The notes under the pieces were generated by a model. That model ran no database searches and was not told where the DNA came from. It saw only the letters and a program-made list of their open reading frames with translations. From Eurosta solidaginis (taxonomy: Eukaryota; Arthropoda; Insecta; Diptera; Tephritidae): a stretch of 64,000 nt of DNA. Each line of letters starts with the position of its first letter. Position 1 is the first letter of the stretch. The translations under genes were made by a program, and so were the position numbers. This document shows positions 35,850-46,900 of this stretch, in pieces. The DNA is taken from positions 275,678,662 to 275,742,661 of the forward strand of contig NC_090322.1 in the NCBI RefSeq assembly GCF_040869045.1, given 5' to 3'.

Positions 35850-36358
35850 TTTGCTTTTTATACTCAGTTGAGCAGAGCTCACATAGTATATTAATTTTGT
35901 TCGCATAACGGTGCCCCGTAATGGCATAAACTAATCGAGATAGATATAGACTTCTATATATCAAAATGATCTGTGCGAAAAAAGAAATTTATTTAGCTAT
36001 ATTCGTCCGTCCATCCGTCTGTCCGTAAACACGATAACTTGAGTAAATTTTGAGGTATCTTAATGAAATTTGGCATGTACATAGGTTCCTGGGCACTAAT
36101 CTCAGATTGCTATTTAAAATGAACGAAATCGGACTATAACCACGCCCACTTTTTTGATATTGAAAATTTCGAATAACCGAAAAAGTGCGATATTTCATTA
36201 GCAAAGACGGATAAAGCGATGAAACTTGTTAGGTGAGCTAACTTTATGACGCAGAATAGAAAAGAAAGAAGATAAAGGAAGAAGGTAATTTAAAAGTTTT
36301 GCAAGCTGTAATTTGGCAGCTGAGTATGTAATGTTCGTTTACACCCGAGCTTACTTGT
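35850..36358 (-). mobile_element. Internally deleted GGGCGTGG-box element, copy 1
   Basis: Low-coordinate end TTTTATACTCAGTTGAGCAG-AGCTCAC, shared with 62868. Then GTCCGTAAACACGATAACTT, a CACGCCCACTTTTTTGATAT box, and a jump from TTTTGCAAGCTGTAATTTGG to CAGCTGAGTATGTAATGTTC and the CACCCGAGCTTACTTG terminus. The copy at 56791-57262 has the same jump, so this is a shared short form of about 0.5 kb. No coding capacity. Confidence 0.8.
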
Positions 36359-36878
36359 TTCTGTTAAAATTAACGGGCTTAATATCATATACGGCTCGCT
36401 GAAAAAAATTAACAAACTCTACAATAATTGTATTACTGCGTGCGAGTCGAACTAAGAATTATCACCTCAAATTTCAAAAGCAATACATATTTTCTTCGTA
36501 AACTATGGAATCCATTTTAAGCGACTCGCGAATGGTAAAAGGCACCCAAGATTTATTGGGATTTTACGGACAAATAAAATTGATTGTTTTGGAATTTAGG
36601 GCAATGTAATAAAATCTATTTGTTTTAAATTTTTCCGGAATTGTTACACAAATTCATTTCCAGCAAACTTTAAGTGTAGCCTTGTTTTGGTGATCCGGTT
36701 GCTTACGACATTGAAAATGTTCCATAACATAACATTTTGAAAGCGTTGTGAGGGATTTTCAACTAAGGTTTGGCTACTGAAATATCTAGGTTCTCAAGAA
36801 GGCAGTTTTGCTTCGTATTTATTCTTATTCACTGTCTGTCATACTGAAGGCAACAGCCATGCATTGATTTGCGCTTGC
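36359..36878. other. No gene recognised
   Basis: AT-rich unassigned sequence before two MITEs. Confidence 0.4.
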
Positions 36879-37327
36879 AGCTCTAAAGGCCCAAATACAT
36901 TCGACTTCTGCGCCGTTTCGGCGCTTGCGATGCGTTAACAGCTGACTATGTATACATACGTCTGTTCGCTATGTTCATAATTTACAGGTGACGCAAGGGC
37001 CATACAAAGTAATGCAAAATAATTTCAAAAACTTACATCAAGCTGGCGTTGTCAATTCATTTATTTGCAGCTCTTCAATTTTGCTTAAATTCATTTTGTT
37101 TTCAATTAATTCATGGTTTCATTAATTCAATCGTATTCAATACATAATAACAGTTTATTTCTTGAACTAAAAAATTTGCTATTTAAATTTTTTGAATGAT
37201 GAAAACTTTAAAATTTGAGCTTTCCTTTTGTGTTCATATGGCAGAAAAAGTTTCAGCGTGCGTTCTTTCAAAGTGACGCCAGTGTCAAAACGCCGCAAAA
37301 GTCGAATGTATTCGGGCCTTAAGAGCT
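36879..37327. mobile_element. MITE with about 45-bp inverted termini (family M2)
   Basis: The left end AGCTCTAAAGGCCCAAATAC followed by ATTCGACTTCTGCGCCGTTT matches, in reverse complement, the right end, where AAAACGCCGCAAAAGTCGAA is followed by TGTATTCGGGCCTTAAGAGC. Differences are few. The interior is AT-rich with no transposase. If the AGCTCT/AGAGCT hexamer is part of the flank rather than the element, the core is 36886-37320. A target duplication was not identified. Confidence 0.75.
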
Positions 37328-37339
37328 ATTTTGAATTAA

Positions 37340-37562
37340 GCCGGAGTCATTGGTGCCGTATGTCGTATCGCTGTATCCGTATCCCTAACGTAATCAGCTG
37401 TTTATCGTTACGACGGTAAACCAAAACCCAATTGGTTGGCTACGATACGGTTACGACCTTAGCGGCACCAATAATCGATTGCATTGATTCTCATAAGATT
37501 GGTCGAATCAGCTGTTAAAAGGTTACCGATACGGTTACCGATAAAGCACCAATGTCTCCAGC
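37340..37562. mobile_element. Small MITE (family M3) next to M2
   Basis: 223-bp element with termini GCCGGAGTCATTGGTGC and GCACCAATGTCTCCAGC, inverted with two differences. Both subterminal regions repeat CGTATC/GATACGG and carry CAGCTG. No coding sequence. Only 12 bases separate it from the right end of the preceding MITE. Confidence 0.7.
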
Positions 37563-40500
37563 TTTAGACTGACAACAGAGAAGAAGCGAGGAGCGTTGCT
37601 ATAACACACGATTCAATCAGTAGAGGTTTGTCCTCCAATGATGACAGATCTTTGAGTGAAAATTGTAGTAGAAAAGTATCTTTGGTAGTATATTAGTAGT
37701 GATAACAAATTTGTAAATGCCAAATTTTTTAGGGAAATAATTCATTTTCTACTAAATATTTCGTGAATTGATACAGTTATGTTGGTTTGGTCATTCTTTC
37801 AGAAATTGTTTGAAGAATTCCGTATGTTAGAATTTCATTTAAAAATGCACTGTCTCAAAATTTGTTTCAAAGACTCCCTATATGAGCATAAATTCAATGC
37901 ATTTTGTCATAAGAGGGAGTTAATGGAAAGCATTCTGAGATGAAGCGTTCTTCAATCTAACTCTAATATAGGGCGGTTTTGTGACAAATTTACATGGAAG
38001 CGTTCCGGATAAACCGTTAATTTAGAATATTCGGAATACGTTCATTTGATAATACCTCACGAGTTCCGAATATATCAAATAAGTATATACATAATACTCC
38101 AAATATAAACCGATTCCCAAAATTCTTAAATGGTCGACTTTTAATACGAGCCCAAAAACATCGAGAGAAGTTTAAAAAAACGCGTAAACGCGGGTTGCGT
38201 TGCGAGCTTATTAGAAATTACCCTGGCCGGTCTACCAATGAAGTGGGATCAAAATAAAAGCGTGCAAAATCCCTTTGTACACAAAATCTTTTTCAGTGCA
38301 CAAAAACATTACAACAACTTCAAATGCAAATATCTCCAGACAGAGATACAATTTTTCTTTTCCGCCCTCGGATTATTGTTGTCGAGGTTACCTCTCTCGA
38401 TATTTTTGGACGCGTATTAGCAGTAGACTCCTGTTCTAGACTTTTACCTGAATAAGCTAACATGCCCAATGAGTACATTTCCTTGTGGCATCTTCATTTA
38501 TTACTAATGGCATTTTTACGTGAAATATTAAAGTCAAGGTTTTGGCGTTGAACGATGAATTTTGAATTGGTTTAGGTTTCGTATATTCATAGGTTTACGA
38601 AAGTGAACGATTCCTTGGTGTCCTGTTCAATGTTCAGCCATACTAATAGATCGAGGCATAGTTAATAAATTCACTATAAAATTAAAAAAAAAATATTCCA
38701 AGGAGTTATGCAGTTCAGTACTTATCGGGTATTTGTAAACTGATTGCTTCCTATTTCTACTACTAATATTTTTCGAAAATTCGCAAAGAAACAACACAGT
38801 TAACGGATGTCAATTCGATTTGGGAGCAAAATGGCTGCAATTGTCAAAAAATGTGTCTGTCGAGCAAATCTCTTGTGATTGAGTCATGGCTATAAAACAA
38901 AGATAGAAAGCTATGGAAATTATTTCTTATGGAAAATTGTAAAAGATGTCACAGTGGCATAAACTTTTTAAGCTGGAAAAATATATGAAAAGAGAAATTG
39001 CTTCTCGACTAGCTTAGCTTTAAACAACACTTTGCCCCCAGCCTAAACAATCGCAAACAAATTTTGTTGATTTCTGATTTGGTATTAACAAAGAAAAATC
39101 TTTTTTGTAAATTTGTTTGATATCAATCGTTGTGCAGGCCTGAGTGAGGGTCCCGTCCGATACAAAAGTTGATTCGAAACTGAGAAAAATTTGGCAGGTG
39201 TGAACCTGGAATAGTGAATCCCTTAGTTTTACGTATCGTCCTAACAATTTTAACAGTGGTTCTTTCCCCCAATCACACTTTATCATACATTGAAATTTTT
39301 GCAAGTCAGCAATCAACCAAGTTTTGAGAAATGAGTTGTTTAAATTTGGAGGGAAAAACTCATTCGGTTTACGTTTCAAACTCATGAAGATAAATATTAG
39401 CCAGGAATGCAAGAACATGTCGCCAGAATTACTGGCAAGGGTGATAAAAATTCCATCAAATGGCTTATAGGTCAGCAACGCAGGAGGAGGCGGGTTGGGA
39501 GGTTAGGAAAGTGAATCTTTCAGTTCATCAGAAAATCCAAGTGGTTCATTGAGGAAGTAATCTGTTTGGGTGAATATGCCGCCACTTGAAACTCACTAAG
39601 GCCACTCATAATGGACATATATATCTTCTAGTGGAAGTGTAGGAAATTACCATACACGCCAACCTATTCTAACCTAACGTACCGCATTTTCAACATATTC
39701 TACAATTGGAGTAGTAGAAATACACTATTTTTGGTGAGCACGCTAATGTAAGTACATGCATGGGTTGTACCCTTGTTCGGTATTGTTTGCCAACTTCTAA
39801 GCGCCCGCAAAGGGTTCATATACTAATTCTAAGGCGTGTGCAGAGGTGTATGTTTGTAAGTGTTCACTGTAAATGTAAGGACTAACTGTACAACCAGTAG
39901 ATAAATATTATTTTCTGCAGCAGCTTGTTATTAGCAAACTGTTGTATGTAATTTGTTTCCCTCTGCCATTCATCTACGCTGGCCTGCTGATCCCTTGTGT
40001 CCATTTGAGTTTCCAACCCCCGAAAAAATATTCTGATTCATAAAAAATTTGAAAAGTTGTTCATGTGCGCAATATGTTAATAAATAAAGGAAATAATCTG
40101 GTGGTGTGGCGTTGGAGTGTATGTTGAAAGGCGATTACTCTGGTCTGTTAAATGTTGCACGGGTAGCAGCTCCATTGAATCATATTGGTAATTAAATGTT
40201 TTTGCAATTGACTATGGATGTACGTATGTGTATATGGATATATGTATATGTGATAATGGCTGATTGCGTATATGCTGCATCATTCAGTAAATTTGATTTA
40301 TTATGTTTTGCCAGGTCGCGTCGCACTTACGTATGTGGCTGGATGGTTGGTGGGCATTCTTTTAAAGGGTGGTAACACAGTCCTCTCTTATGTTGTCTAT
40401 TTTGCTGTGGTTGCTATTGTTGGAATGGCACTTCATTTGAAATTCGTCATTTCCGTTTCGCACCCTAATGAACCCATTTGTTTAGGTTAATTTGCACAAA

Positions 40501-40884
40501 TAATTAAATTTTCCGTTTCATATTTTTCGAGTTGTAAACAAAATTCAAATTTATGACTTGAATTTTTAAATGAAAATTGAGAGAACAAGAGGTGAGAGAA
40601 GTGGAATTAAACGATAGAGCCAATTATTATTTTCAAAATGATTAGCTTTTCGTTGAGTATTGGGGGTTGTGACTTAAAAACTGCTATTTTGGAATAAATA
40701 AAATTGCAACAAAGAAATTTTGAATATAAGTGAGCACATGAAAGAAAGAAGACGACAGGTGGATAATATGCAGCATGCCAGAAGTCTTGAAAATTAAATG
40801 AAGCCACGAAACACTAAAGCAAGCTTTGCAGGGTGGGCCTAAAAAACTTTGTCAGTAATTTATTGATATTTTCTTCTTCGTGTA
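37563..40884. other. No gene recognised
   Basis: Unassigned sequence. A 152-codon minus-strand frame (39020-39478) has no domain I recognise. A segment ending CCAACCTATTCTAACCTAAC near 39680 resembles the 3' end of the family B LINE (CCAAACCTAACCTATT near 12160), but the coding part is not visible. Confidence 0.4.
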
Positions 40885-41045
40885 GTGTAGTTATTGTTAT
40901 GGTCCTTTACCGGATGTTGATCCGGAATGTTTCGGAAACTCCAGCATTTATATACTATCTCGACCATCTTGCGAACAATTTGATATGATCACTTTGAACC
41001 TCACCGATCGTCCCACTTCATTCTGTGAAAAATTGGGTTCGCGGG
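40885..41045 (+). repeat. TCCTTTGCCGGAT repeat, copy 3 (decayed)
   Basis: GGTCCTTTACCGGATGTTGA, a paired CCGGATGTTGATCCGG, then CTATCTCGACCATCTTGCGA match the copy at 17665. Confidence 0.5.
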
Positions 41046-44000
41046 GTTGGGAAAGAAAAAACTTCTTTTAGTCCCTTTATCCCAGTTTAGATCAAATGCG
41101 GACTTATCTGCAGAATAGCCTTAATTTGATTTGTAGATATTGTGAAGCTTGTCTTGTAGTAACAACATTTCCATCGCTAAAACTTAAGGCTGACGTTCGA
41201 TGGCAGTAAGAAACCGTTGACTAATGGGGAATTCACAAAGTCGTCGCTTGTCTAAAGAAGATCAGGTTTCAGGATATGAGCTGGATAGCCGCGAGGAATT
41301 AGGTAGGTCTCAGCCAATGCATAGTTAGTCAGGCTCTTTTTTTTCTTGTTTGCATAACGACCGGTGTACTTGGCGATGTTCATCGTTCGGATAGTGAGTG
41401 GTAAATGGTGTACTTTTAGTTGATCGAGGAGAATGGTGGATAATCGACAGGTGAGTGTTGGAACGGTGATATATGGAATGGTGCAATGACGATGTTGAAT
41501 AGTGGAACTATTCAACGATGAACACTGTATGCAGATAGGTTACTGCTGAGTCCATATCTAATAACCGGTGAATAGGTCGATTGTGGAAAAAATATTCAAG
41601 TTCACTTGGCAGCCTGGCAGCGTGGTCCGACAGTGGCATAAGCGAAAATGTCTTAGAGATAAGGATTTTGCAAATTGTATACTGAATGAATTCACTTGCA
41701 GTCCCCTGATATACCAAAGATATTTGGTAGCCGACCGCAACAACCGAAATAAATGGAAGAGTAAAGGGCTTGTGCAGGCTAAGTGAATATGCGAGCCGTA
41801 ATGAATGTGTCTTAAAGCACTACCTAATTTATTTATTTAAATATGCAATTGTATTCAAGTTAGTAGTTTCCGCTTCTAAGAATAATTAGTTTTTCGAATA
41901 AATTTCTAGATTTTATATTACTAAGGATAGGGAATCACAATTTTATGAGAAGATTCAAGTAACCATAAGGGTTGTCAAAGGACCTTTTAATTACATTCAG
42001 TTAAATTGATTCTATCACAGGCCTGTGGAGCCATAGTGGACCTGTGAAGCCATAGAGAAAGTCACTATAACGTTCGAAACTAACTAAGCTAATATTATTG
42101 CAAAGAGCAAATATTTATATTTTTGTTAAACATTGACATTTGCACGTTTTACTTTAAGTTCACCAAATGATTGTGGACATTGTTGCTTCTTTAATGAACC
42201 CAAAGAAATTAATTAAAAGCATTTGTTGTCCTTTCACACCACAGCAACGACACCATCAACGGCAGGCAATACCGCAGTGTCGACACCTTAACGCGCAACG
42301 AAGCTTCAAAGGACAAACAGACTGCCCAAACGCATAACCAACATAAACACTTGAACGCTCTCACACACACACACACACTCATAATAAACCCCTTAAAAAA
42401 TGGTGTAAGTAGTTACATGAATGTAGTACGGAATGCAGTTGATGTGCTGGTTGCTCCGTATATTTTAAAGTGTCGATAGAGCTTATGATACGTTACAAAC
42501 TAAGAGACGTGGCAGATGGTGTTCGATTTTGTTTTGTGTTTGCAATCATAGCATTTTATTGCATTTCTAAATTAAATGAAATCAAGTTAAGCGCAACAGA
42601 TGATCTTAATTAAGGATTATGCGATCAATTGCTTTTTATAATTTTGAATAGATTATTCTACAGCAATGAATAGTTAAAAGCCAGTTAAGTGAGTATATTA
42701 TATCAAATTCGGTTGCAATCAAGTAGAAAATTTGGATCATTGATTGTAAGTAGAAATGATTGTATAACTTTAAAGATCTAAATACATAATATCAACTTGT
42801 TTTAACTCTTATAAAAGCGCTTAATTTGTTTGTGGGTACTCATCGTGTAGGTGATGTTGTTTGCAGTATAAAAAGTAGACTGGCGGGCTATTAACGCCCA
42901 TATGCCGCATATGTCACATACGCACACAAACACATTCTCACACATGTAAACAAATAAGCAACTCACGAACTCAAAGGATCATCAACAACATTTACTGTTA
43001 CATACACATATGTACATAGCACACACATACGAATTATGTACAACTGAATGTAGTAGCCCCTTAACTTGCTACCACACAAAGCGAGTAGCCACCAACGCCT
43101 ATCGAATGGAACATTCGTTCAAGCAACACAAAGTAACTGTTTGGTGCGGTGTTAAGGGGCAGAATGTTGATATTGGTTGGCCGTTGATGTTGACGATGTT
43201 ACCAGAAGTGTGAAAAGAGTGGATCGTTCAGCAGATTATTCTAAGAGTTTAGTGGTAGGCGTTGGTTGGGGACTGGTCGTTCATATTGGTATTGATAAAA
43301 TAATAAAAATGTAGATATTGGCGACAAAGTTTCAATACCGGCAATGCGTTGTCGACGACATGAATTCGCGCTTAACATGGAACTTTCCAGATGTACTACA
43401 GAAAAAATTGAAATAGCGACAACAACAACAAAAGCAATAAGCATATTTGCAATAGACATAATTGTTTTGTAACACTCGTAGATCCAATATGTCGCTTGAT
43501 TATATCCACTGTTCTGTGTACGCTGCTGACAATGAGAATGATGACATCGATGAGAACACGACAACTACATAGATGTGCGGAGTAAGAGACTCGCGTAAAC
43601 GGTTTTGCACTCAATTTCATTGAATTCCGGCAAATTAGTTTGTTGGCAGCATTGGGTTTCCACGTGGCATCGGTCAAGCAACTTTCAATGTCCTGTAATG
43701 TTTATTTGCGCGAAATACTTTTGTAAGACCGGTTAGTGGCATCGTTCATATGCTAGAGTCGCCTTTACCCTACCTCCCCATCTATTTGGGTGAATGTACT
43801 TTTTTTACGTTGTATGTAGTTGTTTGTGTAGGCGAACCAACAGCTGTTAAATAGCTTTGCGCATCAATGGTTTTTAGCTTTGCCCTTTTCTCGTAATAAC
43901 GCCACCTCGCCTTTTGTGTACGTTTTATGACCATTCACTTTAACTGCCACATTGAACTCAATGCGCTTAATATGAAGTATATACATATATTTATAAGTGT

Positions 44001-44191
44001 TTACAGTTCGGTTAATTAAATAAAATAAATTCAATCAGTTGTATGAAAAGTTATAATCTATAATAATCTCATTAGCCAAAGAAAGTTTTCATGTTGAGTC
44101 TGAAAGGAGTACAGAAAGTCACTGCCTTCAGTATTAGGATAAACCCGAAAGCTCGAAAAATGCAAAGCCCACTGATTAAGTGTCAATTATT
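41046..44191. other. No gene recognised; CA tract
   Basis: Unassigned sequence with a CA microsatellite near 42362-42378. Short frames have no recognisable domain. Confidence 0.45.
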
Positions 44192-44350
44192 GGGTCTACC
44201 ACACCAAAGATCCTGGGCTCACAGGTTTTTTCATTTAGAAAAACGTTTTTTTTTAGCGGGGTCACCCCTCGGCAGTGACTTGGCAAATACTCCGAGTATA
44301 TTTCTGCATCAGTAAAAACTCATCTGCCTTCCAGATGCCGTTCGGAGTCG
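44192..44350 (+). mobile_element. tRNA-derived SINE, copy 4 (partial)
   Basis: Plus-strand fragment: CTACCACACC, a B-box-like CCTGGGCTCACAGG, GGGGTCACCCCTCGGCAGTG, ACTCCGAGTATATTTCTGC and CTTCCAGATGCCGTTCGGAG. The A-box and the distal third are missing; it stops abruptly at 44350. Confidence 0.7.
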
Positions 44351-44454
44351 CAAAAAAATCTGCATTTTTCGATATCCACTATCGACACCTCACGATTTTT
44401 TTAAATATCCTTCTTAACAATTGTTTTTGTTTTTATCGGCCTATTGATAAATGA

Positions 44455-44545
44455 TTCAAGGTTCGATTCGAGCTCAAGGCCAGAACAAGTACGCTTTAGG
44501 CATGCTGCGCTAACCATTTAGCTATACAGCGGTGGTTTTTATTTG
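44455..44545 (-). mobile_element. tRNA-like head of a second SINE-like element
   Basis: On the minus strand: ACCGCTGTATAGCTAAATGG then TTAGCGCAGCATG, an A-box-like TAGCTAAATGGTTAG, and a B-box-like GAGCTCGAATC about 40 bases on. The sequence differs from the main SINE family, so it is a second tRNA-derived head or a tRNA pseudogene. The end GATTCAAGGTTCGATTCGAG recurs inverted at 44965. Confidence 0.5.
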
Positions 44546-44672
44546 TGTTTGCTTTTGCCTCGGATGCTTTTTTATGGCATGGCTGAGCGAGTGCTCCGCC
44601 TTTAAATGATAACGTTTGTTTGTATGGAAATTGGGAAGCTTTTTGGAGAGTTCTTTAGGGAGTGAATGAAAA

Positions 44673-44704
44673 AGTGATTGCAGTCAACAACTTTTGCAAT
44701 CACT
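44673..44704. repeat. Short inverted repeat AGTGATTGCA / TGCAATCACT
   Basis: Perfect 10-base arms with a 12-base loop, in a segment that repeats TGATTGCA and TGCATTC words. Confidence 0.6.
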
Positions 44705-44964
44705 CGTGAGTGGGAGTGTTATCGATGCATTCACAATCACGCTGAATGCATTTTTAACAGTCATGCAATCACTAACGGAATTTTTTAATGGAAAAAATGA
44801 AATCGCATTCAGACTTGGCTTATATATTTGAAAGCACCCAATCATATTTGAAAAAAGAATCAATCTTGATTTATAACTGTATTTATTGATTTTACAGCTC
44901 TGGCGCAAATACAATTTTTCAAATTTAGAAAAATTAAAAAATAACAATAATTATCATTAGAAAA

Positions 44965-45015
44965 AAATTATTGTCCTGGCCTTGAACTCGAATCGAACCT
45001 TGAATCATATCCTTC
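44965..45015 (+). mobile_element. Partial inverted partner of the second tRNA-like head
   Basis: CTGGCCTTGAACTCGAATCG followed by AACCTTGAATCATATCCTTC matches the reverse complement of 44455-44500, covering the B-box-like part only. Confidence 0.5.
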
Positions 45016-45930
45016 TTAAGTCAAAAAGAAATCGGTAGTTTCAACCAAAAAAAAAATGTACGTTAGCAGTGCTCATCCATTCATCGGTCTATCCGTCAGC
45101 CTATTTTTGCGTAGGGTCATCTTTTAGAGAAATGTTGTAAGGAATTTAAGCAAATCAGCTATAATGCTAAAATTTTATATAAGCAACTTCGTAAGGTTGC
45201 CGTAAAAACTATACTTAATTATCTTGAAAAAAAGCGTGTGGGCCACTAAGGCCGCTCTAATTGAATTGAAAATTTTTGCATTGACTTCAAACGCGGTTGA
45301 AGATGTTGTGATATTTTTTATAACCATCATTCCTTTTAAAAATGGGTTGATTACCGCGGCCACTTTCTAAATAATAGAATGAATGAAAAATACAAATTTG
45401 ACGTCTTTAGTATCTACCGCTTTTTCCCATATATTTGACGGTGAAATAAAGTTCATATGTTGCTCATAAAAATAAATTTACACAGACATTTAAGATACTA
45501 ATTAATATAGTGAGGGCAATCGACTTGGCTGTTTTCCGAAATGTTTTCATATCTAGCTCAAAGTTTAAACATAAAAAGATCCATAAAGCCGATCCGAAAG
45601 ATGTCATCCGATCGAAAAATACGGCACAGAATGTGAGGAAAGGTTAAAAGGTTATCCAAAATTTGGCGAAGGATGTAAGGTTCCAAGCCCAGGTCAGAGA
45701 GAGCTTAGATTCTAACTCTAACGTCATCTTAAATCACTCTTCTCAATAATTGCTATTGGAGCATTCCACGGTTGGTACGGGAAAAATCGAAAAAATTTTG
45801 TAAATTTTTTTACCTTAACTAAAGAAAAACTATAACTTTTTCAGACAAAGTTTTTAGTGCATTAATATTTTGGGGTACATATCTTAATAAAAACAGAAAC
45901 CTGCTCTTGAAATATTTGAATATGTGTGTG
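45016..45930. other. No gene recognised
   Basis: AT-rich unassigned sequence. Confidence 0.4.
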
Positions 45931-46177
45931 AATAATTAGGTAGGTCCTAGGTACTAGTCATCACACCCCTTATCAATCTATGGCGTTGATCAGACAATTA
46001 AATAAAAGCGATGGGCGCGTGAAATTTCTAAAAATGTGACTGATTAAGGTTCAGTTAGTTTTACTTATGACTATCAGTAGAAATATGACGAGTCCAACGA
46101 TTTTATTTAATTGTCTGATCAACGCCATAGATTGATAAGGAGTGTGATGACTAGTACCTAGGACCTACCTAATTATT
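45931..46177. repeat. Near-perfect hairpin: 80-bp arms, about 87-bp loop
   Basis: The arm 45931-46010 (start AATAATTAGGTAGGTCCTAG) is the reverse complement of 46098-46177 with two differences in 80 bases. The loop contains no recognisable gene. It may be a small fold-back transposon or a source of double-stranded RNA. I see no terminal target duplication. Confidence 0.9.
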
Positions 46178-46399
46178 TTCTAGCTTTTCGTATTATTATT
46201 ACTTCATGTAAGTATTGTTTTCAATAAAACCGTTTAACTTAAAAAATTTTTTTTAATTATTTTATTTTCAAGTTTTTAGTCTTTATTTAATTGCCTATTA
46301 TTTCTCATTCTATTTAGTTCATTTAGTGACTCATTATTACAAGGACTCTTTCCTAACAATTTGTTACAACCTAAGTCCTCAATACATAATCCTTCCAAA

Positions 46400-46790
46400 G
46401 ACTTTACTCGACTCTGCACCACGTATGCGTGTCCCTCCTCCAACTCCATAATATTTTGATGTCACTTCTACCGGACTGTGTGCAATATTTGTTCCAAATA
46501 TGAGCCAAATCGGGCATCATAGGTCGCTTTCTATTCATGTATCTATGTACTATGTGTTCCAAATATGAGCCAAATCGGTAAACAAATACGATTTTTGCGA
46601 ATATCTCGATCCATGCGCCACCTAGCGGCGATTTTTTTCTTATTATTGCATTGTCATCGGGTTCTGAACTATATTCCAAGTTTCATGCTTGTAGCTTATT
46701 GGGAAGTTACTTAAATTTCAATTACAAGATTCGTTCACAACGGCCGTGCAGCCGTGCATGCGGCCATGCGGCCTGTCAACTCAAGCTAAA
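46400..46790. repeat. Unclassified repeat with an internal 69-base partial duplication
   Basis: GTTCCAAATATGAGCCAAAT appears at about 46491 and again about 46557, each continuing CGG. The downstream part (GGTTCTGAACTATATTCCAA, TTGGGAAGTTACTTAAATT, CGGCCGTGCAGCCGTGCATG) reads like repeat DNA that I recall from tephritid genomes, class unknown. Confidence 0.45.
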
Positions 46791-46900
46791 AAAAAAAAAA
46801 CAAATACTACCGTTAGTAGTACTTATGTATATCAAACTTTGCTAAAATAACAAAAAAATAAATACGCTAATTCGAAAAAAAAAATGTTGGTTAAAAATGG

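Noticed and set aside
39020..39478. 152-codon minus-strand open frame
   Set aside because: No domain that I can name and no flanking gene signals. It would need a protein search to revive.
40272..40490. Hydrophobic 72-codon plus-strand frame
   Set aside because: Could pass for a membrane segment, but length and composition are expected by chance in T-rich DNA.
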